Assembly (NCBI RefSeq): GCF_029868385.1
Contig: NZ_JARWNX010000040.1
Span: 186,001 to 250,000, forward strand
Source of the DNA: Nocardia cyriacigeorgica
GTDB taxonomy: Bacteria; Actinomycetota; Actinomycetes; Mycobacteriales; Mycobacteriaceae
Length of the DNA: 64,000 nt
Direction: 5' to 3'
In this document: piece after piece, positions 16,953 through 24,026 of the stretch
How positions within the stretch are numbered: position 1 is the first letter of the stretch
How the letters are laid out: the number at the start of each line of letters is the position of its first letter
Program-made: the position numbers and the translations under genes
The notes under the pieces: generated by a model
Database searches by the model: none
Told to the model about the DNA's origin: nothing
The model's input: the letters and a program-made list of their open reading frames with translations, nothing else

Positions 16953-17010
16953 CTTCTTGACGAGGCCAAGAGCCGTGCGCTAAGCCTCGATCTTGCAGAG
17001 GAGTTCGACC

Positions 17011-17211
17011 GTGTCCGCTGAGTTATCCCGCGGCCGCTGGTTCAAGAGCAGCCGCAGTACCGCAAGTCGCGACTGTGTCGAGGTGGCGCACCTGGCGAGT
17101 TCCGGCGTCGGTGTGCGCGACTCGAAGAACCCCGCAGGTCCCGCCCTCGTCTTCACTCCGATGGCCTGGGACGGTTTCACTGCCGCTGTCCGGCGGGGCG
17201 AGTTCGGATAG
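17011..17211 (+). CDS. DUF397 domain protein (second copy)
   Basis: 66 residues from GTG 17011, preceded by an AGAGGAG site. Its motifs nearly repeat the first copy: RGRWFKSSRSTASRDCVEVA, VGVRDSKNPAGPALVF and WDGFTAAVRRGEF. The two are tandem paralogues 58 bases apart. Two partners for one regulator could mean dose control or different specificities, but this is inference. Confidence 0.9.
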   Translation: MSAELSRGRWFKSSRSTASRDCVEVAHLASSGVGVRDSKNPAGPALVFTPMAWDGFTAAVRRGEFG

Positions 17212-17378
17212 CTCTGCCCTTTGCCCGCGCTCCGCCGTCATTGCCGGAATCGCATCCGAGCGAGCAGAGGTGCGGCCCACCGATACCTCCCGGGCCTTCC
17301 TGTCTCGTGACTGCCCCAAACAGTGGCCAGTACTATTCGTGCTGGTCACGACCGGAGCGCGAGAGCGAGGCACGGCAG

Positions 17379-17873
17379 ATGAGACCGACGGCAAGCTTGT
17401 TTCACGGTGCCCTCGCGGCAATCCTGCCGTGTGCCCCGATCGCCTGCACGATGCCGGGAACGGATTCACCGTCGGAGGAGACCGCGACAACCCGGCACGG
17501 CGATACCCGCACCGACACTGCTGCGTTGGTGAAGTACTTCCCAGCCATCGGCAATCCCGAAACGGCACAGTGGGTCACCTGGAACAACGCGTCGGAACGG
17601 ACACCCGGCCCCACGATCTACTGGATCGAAGCCGTCATCAGGCTGACACCCGCCGATGCCGACCGCCTACGCAACACCTACAAACCCGCACCGACCGCCG
17701 CGAGACCAGAACTCACATCGCAAGTTCAGCAGGTTGTCCCACCGGGACGCTACGCCACCGGCCCTGACCTCGACCGTGCGCTGCGCAGTGGACCCGAGTG
17801 GCGCGGGAACGCCACCGGATACCTGCAGGAAAACGCACCGATCCTAGTGCTGTCGGGATCAGCCGGCGGATGA
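17379..17873 (+). CDS. putative lipoprotein
   Basis: 164 residues from ATG 17379. The leader MRPTASLFHGALAAILPCAP is followed by IACT, where the Cys fits a lipid attachment site, then a Thr/Ser/Glu-rich linker. The folded part (NPETAQWVTWNNASERTPGP, VQQVVPPGRYATGPDLDRAL, GYLQENAPILVLSGSAGG) is an uncharacterised surface domain. A fragment homologous to its C-terminus lies at 13146-13309. Likely anchored on the outer face of the plasma membrane. Function unknown. Confidence 0.65.
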   Translation: MRPTASLFHGALAAILPCAPIACTMPGTDSPSEETATTRHGDTRTDTAALVKYFPAIGNPETAQWVTWNNASERTPGPTIYWIEAVIRLTPADADRLRNTYKPAPTAARPELTSQVQQVVPPGRYATGPDLDRALRSGPEWRGNATGYLQENAPILVLSGSAGG

Positions 17874-17962
17874 TTTCCAGCGGTCGGCGACAGCATGATC
17901 CAGGGCTGCGGCACGGATGGGTGACACCGACCTGGTTGCCGACAGACAGGACTGGAACGACG

Positions 17963-18406
17963 TCATCGTGCCCAAGTCCTACCCGCATGAGTTCCGTGGG
18001 AGGCGCGCGTCGTCTCTTGCACCTTTCGGGCTGCTATGGCCGCATCGACAGCAGTGGCCACACGGCGCGCGGCTTCCTGCCAGCGGCGTAGTTCATGAAC
18101 CGCCGGTGCCAGTTCGAAATCGTTGTGGTGGGCTGTCGCCGACAGCTCCGACCACAGCAGACGGGCTTCGGCCGCGGCTTCCTCGCCGATGTATTTGGGC
18201 AGGACCAGCAGTTGTGCCCGCACTGTCACACGCTCCATCTGCGGCGACACGGCCCGCCACAACTCGAGGATGGCCTGTTCGATCGCGATCCGCAGCATCC
18301 AGGCCGCGGCTCGTGGCCACATCCCGCCGACGTCGGCACCCGCGTCGGTGATGAGTGTGTCCGCCGTGCGCAGACGCGAGTGGACGGCAGTCAGCGATTG
18401 ATCCAC
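17963..18406 (-). CDS. small helical partner of the SMC-like ATPase
   Basis: 147 residues from ATG 18406, overlapping the end of the ATPase gene by 16 bases, so almost certainly co-translated. It is helical (MWPRAAAWMLRIAIEQAILE, AEARLLWSELSATAHHNDFE) with no catalytic motif that I recognise. It does not look like the DUF4297-type nuclease of Lamassu. The tight overlap suggests it is a subunit of one complex with the ATPase; a third component or effector is not evident. Function unknown. Confidence 0.7.
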   Translation of the reverse strand: MDQSLTAVHSRLRTADTLITDAGADVGGMWPRAAAWMLRIAIEQAILELWRAVSPQMERVTVRAQLLVLPKYIGEEAAAEARLLWSELSATAHHNDFELAPAVHELRRWQEAARRVATAVDAAIAARKVQETTRASHGTHAGRTWAR

Positions 18407-20808
18407 TTGGCGATCCTCTCCGCGCGGTTGACGAGATCACCGAGTTCGTCCCGGGTGCTGCCGTGGGCGCCGCTGTTGCAGGTCCGGACAACGTCGGATG
18501 CCCAAGGTGCCAGTTCTTTGTCGAGGTGAGTGAGCACGTCGGATTCCCTGGTCCGGTCATAGAACACCGCCAGCGCCAGCTTCTGTACGGTGCGCTCGGC
18601 CCTGTCGAGCTGCTCGGTGATGTCGGATTGAGGGAATCCGTGCTCGCCGAGAACACGTCTGACCTTGGTGGTGGCTGCTGATTCGATCGCGAGCCGACAG
18701 CACAGTGCGATCATCTCGTCCGCCTCCTCGCGGGGAAGGTTGCGGGTGAGACTCAGCGCGCGAGCGTCATCGATGTAACGGCGAACCGGGTCGATCGACA
18801 CCCGGACTTCGACAACAGATCGTTCCCGCCGTTGAACGTCGAGGACTGTCGCGGGAATCTGCAAGCGCCGCACGGCTTCTTGCAGGCGCAAGTCGTGGGT
18901 GAAGACGATGACCTGCCTCGTGCGTGCGACATCGGCGAGCACCCGCGCCAACCCGTCGACCTTCGCGGGGTCCATCGATTGCACGGGGTCGTCGATCATC
19001 AGGAACCGGAATGGGCTCTGCTCGGCGGTGGCCCGCGGCAGGAACAACGACAGTCCGAGCGCGTGCAGCTCACCCTGGCTCATCACCCCCAACGCGGCAC
19101 CGGCGACGCCGTCGACAGTGACGTCGAGATTGACTCGCCGAGTCTGCGCCGTCCCCTCCAGCACCACGTCGCCGAGCTCGACATTGCTCTGCTGTCGCAG
19201 TGTTGTCCAGACCCGCTGCGAGAGCTCGGTCAGCGGCCGCATGCGCTCATTGCGCAGGGTCCCGGCCGCGTTCTTGAGCCAGCTCTCCGCGGCTTTGACT
19301 GTTTTCAGCTCGTCAGGCGCGCCGGCGCAGGTCGTCGCCATCTCGACCCAGACAGCGATCTGCCGGGCCAGCGGTGCCCAGACGTCATCGAGTCTGACCA
19401 GTTCGATCCGAGCGCGCGCCTGTAGCGCGGCCAACTCGGCACGCGCCCGCCGATGGCGGGCGGGCATTCGGGAGTGCAGCGACGTGGGCTCGCTACCCGC
19501 GAGCTCGGCCCACTCACGCCACGCGAGGACAGCAGCCGTCGAGTCTATCGGGCAGTTCGATAGGGCCGCGGGAAGCGGTCGGATCAGCTCGCGGACGTGG
19601 TCTGATGCCGCCGCGTGTTGCTTCTGCGCCTCGGCGAGTTCTCCAGTGCGAGTGCGAATGTCGGAGATCGTCTGCCGCGTGGATTCCCGCCATTGCTCGT
19701 CGAGTTCGCCCTCACCGCACACCGGGCACAGGCAGTCGGCATCCTCGGCGAGTTCGGATGCGAGCACGAGGATGTCGAGCATCCGCGCGCTGGCTTCGGC
19801 ATCGGCGGTCGCGACGCCGAGGAGGCGGGTCGTCGCCGCTGTGAGTCGGCTGAGAGCAGCATCGACGGCTTCTTCCGATGGCAGCTCGACCGCGGTTACC
19901 GCCGACAGCGATGCGCCTGCTTCCGGCGATTTCTCGGCGCCGAGCACAACACGTGAGAGCGCCTCGAGATCGACCTGGCGCGCTTGCAGGTGTTGCTCGG
20001 CCGTTCGCGCGCGCTCGTCCTCGAGGATCGAGAGTTCCGCGAGCAGAGTTTCCTTGCCGCGCTTGGTTTCCTTGATCGCCTTGTCGAGGTCCAGGCGTCT
20101 GCGTTGCAGGGTAGCCAACGCGGTCGTGAGGTCGTCCAGGCCGAGCAGGCTGTGCAGCGCGTCGTACATGCTGCTCGGTGTCCCGTCGATGAGGGATCCC
20201 AGCTCGCTATAGGAAAGGAACGGGCGATACAGCTCGAGAGGTTTCGCGAGTCGCGAACGGTCCAGCGGGGCCGCATCACCTGCCTTGCGCTGGGATATCC
20301 ATTGACCAGCTTCCAGGGCCGTGCCGGGGCCCCAGCTTCCGCTGATGGTCAGCGGGTTGTCCGGGCATTCGGTCTGTAGCTCGACAGCAATGTACGGTGT
20401 CGTGCCTTCGTGCAGGTTGCGCCAGCCGTCTTTCCAGATCTTGGATTTGTTTGCCCAGCGTTTGTTGTCGCCGGTGATCGCGAACTCGGCAGCCTCCGCG
20501 AAACTGGACTTGCCACAACCATTTCGGCCTACCACGAGGGTCAGGCCTAGTGAGGGCTGAATGGGGAGCCGGGCTTGTGGCCCGATCCCTCGAAAGCCGC
20601 TGACCGTGATCGACCGGACGAACATCCCGGCCAGTGTGTCGCCCGTGCCGCTCGTCGCGGGGCCGGCGCTCTCCGGGAATGACGCCAGGACGGTCTCAGC
20701 GACCGCGGTGGGCACTGTGGTGTCGGCTGCCAGTGCCGCGGCGACGAGATCGGTGAGACGTCGGGTGGACGAATCGGATGTACTGGTGACAGATGACAGA
20801 TCTTGCAT
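18391..20808 (-). CDS. SMC/Rad50-like ATPase with zinc-hook-like CxxC
   Basis: 805 residues from ATG 20808. Walker A GRNGCGKSS lies near residue 92 and Walker B with D-loop in FLMIDDPVQSMDPAKVDG. Between them are long coiled coils (TKRGKETLLAELSILEDERA) interrupted near residue 357 by CLCPVCGEGELD, a CPxC motif like a Rad50 or RloC zinc hook. The signature region VMSQGELHALGLSLFLPRA is present. Such ATPases occur in DNA repair and in defence systems (Lamassu LmuB, ABC-three-component systems, RloC). RloC's anticodon-nuclease motifs are not seen in the C-terminus. The overlapping small gene downstream suggests a two-gene module. The defence role is inferred. Confidence 0.8.
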   Translation of the reverse strand: MQDLSSVTSTSDSSTRRLTDLVAAALAADTTVPTAVAETVLASFPESAGPATSGTGDTLAGMFVRSITVSGFRGIGPQARLPIQPSLGLTLVVGRNGCGKSSFAEAAEFAITGDNKRWANKSKIWKDGWRNLHEGTTPYIAVELQTECPDNPLTISGSWGPGTALEAGQWISQRKAGDAAPLDRSRLAKPLELYRPFLSYSELGSLIDGTPSSMYDALHSLLGLDDLTTALATLQRRRLDLDKAIKETKRGKETLLAELSILEDERARTAEQHLQARQVDLEALSRVVLGAEKSPEAGASLSAVTAVELPSEEAVDAALSRLTAATTRLLGVATADAEASARMLDILVLASELAEDADCLCPVCGEGELDEQWRESTRQTISDIRTRTGELAEAQKQHAAASDHVRELIRPLPAALSNCPIDSTAAVLAWREWAELAGSEPTSLHSRMPARHRRARAELAALQARARIELVRLDDVWAPLARQIAVWVEMATTCAGAPDELKTVKAAESWLKNAAGTLRNERMRPLTELSQRVWTTLRQQSNVELGDVVLEGTAQTRRVNLDVTVDGVAGAALGVMSQGELHALGLSLFLPRATAEQSPFRFLMIDDPVQSMDPAKVDGLARVLADVARTRQVIVFTHDLRLQEAVRRLQIPATVLDVQRRERSVVEVRVSIDPVRRYIDDARALSLTRNLPREEADEMIALCCRLAIESAATTKVRRVLGEHGFPQSDITEQLDRAERTVQKLALAVFYDRTRESDVLTHLDKELAPWASDVVRTCNSGAHGSTRDELGDLVNRAERIAKWINR

Positions 20809-21142
20809 CGACGATCCCCCTGATCGTGTGAGAAGGCCTCGATGTGCTGGAGGCCAGAGACGCGTCAATCGTGAGCCGCCCCGATCCTAGCCGGATTATC
20901 CCAGCCAGGTGTGTGCTCTCGGCAAACGTCGAGACAGATACCGCGCGCGGCAACTTCGAGAGCATTCGTGGCATCGACCGCGTGAAATATGAAGCGAAAC
21001 AGCTACATGCATGCCGTCGTCAAGATGCCGGCGACAACCCGGCAACCCTTGTGTCCGCGACTTCAACGACGAGCACAACCATCGGCATCGGCATTCGGCG
21101 CTGGGCCAGCCGAGGTGAGGTGGCCCGGTAGGCCATCCGGTG
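20809..21142. other. intergenic stretch upstream of the SMC-like ATPase
   Basis: About 330 bases between two minus-strand genes. It should hold the promoter of the ATPase gene. No gene, repeat or RNA is recognised. Confidence 0.35.
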
Positions 21143-21775
21143 TCATCGCAGTGCGACCTTGGCCCCGCCCGAGAACATCGAATCGTGCAGTTCCAGTGCG
21201 GCGGGCACAGTACCGAACGGCACGTCGAAGACGATCGTGACGTCGACGGAGTTGCCGGGGTTGATCGGTGTGGAGAGGTGGTCGTTGACGTTCAACTCGG
21301 CCATGGTGTCGTTCTCGTACCGGCGGCCATGGTCGTCGAACAGCTTCTGGTTGCTGCTGAAGTAGGTCTGCGGGCGGTCGCCGATGTTGGTGACGGTGAC
21401 GTGTACGAGGATGTATTCGCCCTGTGCGGTCTTCTGCATATAGGGGTTGTCGCCGATGGTCGATACCGGGGGATCCACTGCGGTGACGGTGAATTCGAAC
21501 TTGCCGTCGCGGACGGAGGCACCGGAGGGCGCCGTGTCGAAATCCTTTTCGGCAGGTTTACCGGGTTCGCCGGGATTGCCCGGTTCCGGGTTCGCGGCGG
21601 AGGTGAAGGTGGCGTCGCTGTCGGATGAGTTGTTGGCGGCGATGCCGACGATGCCGAAGCAACCGCCGCACAGCAGAATGACGGCGCCGATCAGGATCCA
21701 CGGCCAGACGGGCATCTTGCGCTTGGGCGGCTGGAACGGCTGCGGGTAGGGCTGGGGGCCGGTCGGGTAGGTCAT
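21143..21775 (-). CDS. DUF4352 membrane-anchored extracellular protein
   Basis: 210 residues; AGGAG sits 6 bases before the ATG. A Pro/Gln-rich head (TYPTGPQPYPQPFQPPKR) precedes one membrane helix (VWPWILIGAVILLCGGCFGI), then a Pro/Gly/Glu linker and a DUF4352 beta-sandwich (KFEFTVTAVDPPVSTIGD, YILVHVTVTNIGDRPQTYFS, VTIVFDVPFGTVPAALELHD). It is related in plan to the protein at 13380-14234. It probably sits on the outer side of the membrane. Role unknown. Confidence 0.8.
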   Translation of the reverse strand: MTYPTGPQPYPQPFQPPKRKMPVWPWILIGAVILLCGGCFGIVGIAANNSSDSDATFTSAANPEPGNPGEPGKPAEKDFDTAPSGASVRDGKFEFTVTAVDPPVSTIGDNPYMQKTAQGEYILVHVTVTNIGDRPQTYFSSNQKLFDDHGRRYENDTMAELNVNDHLSTPINPGNSVDVTIVFDVPFGTVPAALELHDSMFSGGAKVALR

Positions 21776-21809
21776 TGAAACTCCTGGGGTGGGCTCTGGG
21801 TTGAATGTT

Positions 21810-22358
21810 TCAGTCGGTTGGAGCCGCGGCCTCCGGCCAGCGGATGATGGGTGCTGGCACCGGCAGCCCGTGTGCTCCGGCTCCGGCAGTTCGCTCGATG
21901 CCGATCAGTCGTGCGGCAGGTGACCCGGTGCGGTCGGTCAGGTACCAGCCGCCACCGACCGCGAAGACTCCCGCCACCGGTGCGTGGATCGCGAATCCGG
22001 TGATGCCGAACAAGCCGTAAGGTGCTTGGTCGAAGACGGCGGTCACGATGTCGCCGTGGGACAGGCCGGCGACATCCGGCTCGGTGTGCGGCGTGAGCGG
22101 TTTCACCGATGCCTCGAGCGAGAACAGGTCAGCGACCGGCCGCCGCGACTGCCCGTTGGTGTCCAGGGGCTGTCCGCCGAGCAGGTATCCGCCGGTTGCG
22201 CCGGACACCACGACGGTTCCGCAGACCAAGTGCCGGCCGTACAGGTCCGAACGGAACGCGGCCGTCGCGGTGGTGCCGGGTGTGATCGTCGTCAGTGTCT
22301 CGACCAGGCGCGACACGTTTCGCCTGCCGGAGAAGTTCAGTGCATCGAGAGAGTGCAT
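21810..22358 (-). CDS. hypothetical beta-rich protein
   Basis: 182 residues from ATG 22358, which has an AGGAGC site (the frame opens at 22400). The sequence (DLYGRHLVCGTVVVSGATGG, YLLGGQPLDTNGQSRRPVAD, GGGWYLTDRTGSPAARLIGI) alternates short strands with turns, suggesting a beta-barrel or sandwich. No signal peptide. Family not recognised; similar proteins appear in nocardial genomes near secreted proteins. It is followed 34 bases downstream by the DUF4352 gene, so the two may be co-transcribed. Confidence 0.6.
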   Translation of the reverse strand: MHSLDALNFSGRRNVSRLVETLTTITPGTTATAAFRSDLYGRHLVCGTVVVSGATGGYLLGGQPLDTNGQSRRPVADLFSLEASVKPLTPHTEPDVAGLSHGDIVTAVFDQAPYGLFGITGFAIHAPVAGVFAVGGGWYLTDRTGSPAARLIGIERTAGAGAHGLPVPAPIIRWPEAAAPTD

Positions 22359-22390
22359 GGTTGCTCCTGATGGTTCGCTGGGAATCCTGG

Positions 22391-22986
22391 TCAGCGGCAA
22401 TCGCGCCGGCCGGCCGGGCTGAGCAGGCCGAGTCGAGTGCCGGTGGCGTGCGCCAGCCCGGTGAGGTCATCGGCACCGGCGAGACGGGCGAGACGGATGG
22501 CGATATCTGCGGCGGCGGTGGCGTCGGCGCCGGCTTCGTGATGGTTGTCGAGATCGACGCCGAGCGCCTGCGCGACGGTGCTCAACCGGTACTTCGCCAG
22601 CGGCAGTTGACGTGCGCCCACACCTTGGTGCAGCCGTACACCCAGGTCGGCACCGGCACCCGGCTGTGACCGCACGCTTGATACACCGCGCCCATATCGA
22701 ACTGGGCGTTGTGGGCCACGACCGGCAGGTCGCCGATCACAGCACGGACCTCCTGCCCGCGCTGCGCGAAGCTCGGCTGGTCGGCCACCATCGAGGGGGT
22801 GATCTTGTGGATCCCCATATTGCGAGGTGCGAACGTGGACACCGGATCTGGAGGGCGGCACAGCCACTGCTGAGTGCTGACGCGTTCGCCCTCGCGGACG
22901 ATCGAGACGCCGATCGAGCAGATGCTGCCGTACTTCGGGTTCGCGGTTTCGACGTCCAACGCCGCGAAGGACAGGTTCTTTGTCAT
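22391..22986 (-). pseudogene. DEDDh 3'-5' exonuclease (DNA polymerase III epsilon-like), frameshifted
   Basis: The first part, from ATG 22986, has the exonuclease I motif ALDVETANPKYGS and motif II VVAHNAQFDMGAV, then terminates after KVWAHVNCRWRSTG. In the neighbouring frame the family continues at QLPLAKYRLSTVAQALGVDL with motif III NHHEAGADATAAA and ends LGLLSPAGRRDCR. Supplying one base near 22609-22618 joins both parts into about 198 residues. All catalytic acidic residues and the histidine are intact across the two pieces. So either the gene is recently inactivated or the base call is wrong. Confidence 0.75.
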
Positions 22987-23203
22987 CAGATGATCTCCGG
23001 GGGAGTGGGCGAGCTCTGGGGCGACGACCGGCTGCCGAGATCGGCACCATCACGGCTGGTGGGAAGGTGTGTCGTGCAGTTGATCCCGGCTGGCCGGGGC
23101 CGAAGAAGTGAGCTCGTCTGGGCAGGGGTGATCGGACCGCGAACCGTTTGGGGATCGCGGTCGACGAGGTGACGGCGCTCAGCCGTCAGGGGTTGTCAGC
23201 GGG

Positions 23204-23503
23204 CTATGACAGTCCGTCGAAGCTGCCGGTGGCCATCAGGGTCAGCAGATGTAGCGGGATCTCGGCGTGCGGGACCACCGACAGCCGGTAGCGGCCGCCG
23301 TTGAGCCGGTCGCACAGCACGACCGCGCCGGGCACGCTGCCCATGGCCGCCTTATCGGCATTGCAGGCCCATTCGGCGTCGTAGCCGGAGTAGTGGCGGA
23401 CGTGGGCTTCGGCCGCAGCGGTGCCGGCGCCGAGGCCGCCGACGAGTGTGGCCGCGGCGGCGGCGGTCAGGACGGTCGCGGTGAGTCGGGTTCGAGTGAA
23501 CAT
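23204..23503 (-). CDS. small secreted protein
   Basis: 99 residues with a signal peptide (MFTRTRLTATVLTAAAAATL, cut near TAAAEA). The mature 65 residues contain two cysteines (EWACNADKA, VVLCDRLNG) that could pair. An AGGGAG ribosome site precedes the ATG. Family unknown; many nocardial genomes encode such short secreted proteins. It is 12 bases downstream of the zinc-ribbon gene and may be in the same transcript. Confidence 0.7.
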   Translation of the reverse strand: MFTRTRLTATVLTAAAAATLVGGLGAGTAAAEAHVRHYSGYDAEWACNADKAAMGSVPGAVVLCDRLNGGRYRLSVVPHAEIPLHLLTLMATGSFDGLS

Positions 23504-23515
23504 GGTTCTCCCTGA

Positions 23516-23854
23516 TCAGGGCAGCGGCGCCGGGCCGGTGCCGGGGGTGTGGTCGTCGCGCGGCGGCTGGCTGGTGAGGTGCCAGCCACCGCAGCGCGAG
23601 CAGTGATAGGTGCGCTGTTCGCGCCGGCGGGGATCGGTGTGGTCGATCCCCGCCAGCACCAGCTCCGCGGTCTCCGGGTCGAAGTAGCGGATCTTCCCGG
23701 TCGCGTCGCAGCGGGACCGGCGCGGCAGCGGAGGCAGTTCCCGCAGGTCGTGGCCGTGCCGCAGGCGCAGTGGCCGGTGGCCGCGGGCGGCGAGCCGGCG
23801 CCTGGCGCCCCGGTGCAGTGCACGGTCGGCGAGCTGATCGCGGTGCTGACGCAT
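23516..23854 (-). CDS. small protein with a C-terminal zinc-ribbon-like motif
   Basis: 112 residues from ATG 23854, with a strong AGGAGG site 6 bases before it (frame opens at 23875). The N-terminal half is very arginine-rich. The C-terminal half has YHCSRCGGWHLTSQPPRDD, one CxxC plus His like half a zinc ribbon, and an acidic RYFDPETAELVLAG strand. It could be a nucleic-acid-binding protein, but no family is established. It diverges from the methylase gene across a 172-base AT-rich region. Confidence 0.55.
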   Translation of the reverse strand: MRQHRDQLADRALHRGARRRLAARGHRPLRLRHGHDLRELPPLPRRSRCDATGKIRYFDPETAELVLAGIDHTDPRRREQRTYHCSRCGGWHLTSQPPRDDHTPGTGPAPLP

Positions 23855-23942
23855 GGCAAACCTCCTGTGACACAACGTGATCGGGATGGAAGCTGCGGCG
23901 AACCATGCCGCCGTCGCTGGGTGCGATGTAACAGTAGAACAG

Positions 23943-23969
23943 CAATGAAAACATTGTCAATCAATATTG
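23943..23969. promoter_or_regulatory. AT-rich inverted repeats ahead of the methylase operon
   Basis: CAATG-AAAA-CATTG (23943-23956) and the 8-bp palindrome CAATATTG (23962-23969) lie in an AT-rich patch 58 bp before the HTH-methylase start. The symmetry suggests a dimeric regulator. The methylase carries its own N-terminal HTH, so autoregulation is conceivable but unproven. Confidence 0.4.
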
Positions 23970-24026
23970 CGGAGATTGACTTTAACGACGTGGTGGGTGA
24001 AGCTATCCGGACACGAGAGGAGGCGT

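Noticed and set aside
18391..20808. RloC anticodon nuclease
   Set aside because: The zinc-hook-like CPVC fits, but the C-terminal nuclease motifs of RloC/PrrC were not seen and the protein is shorter than usual.
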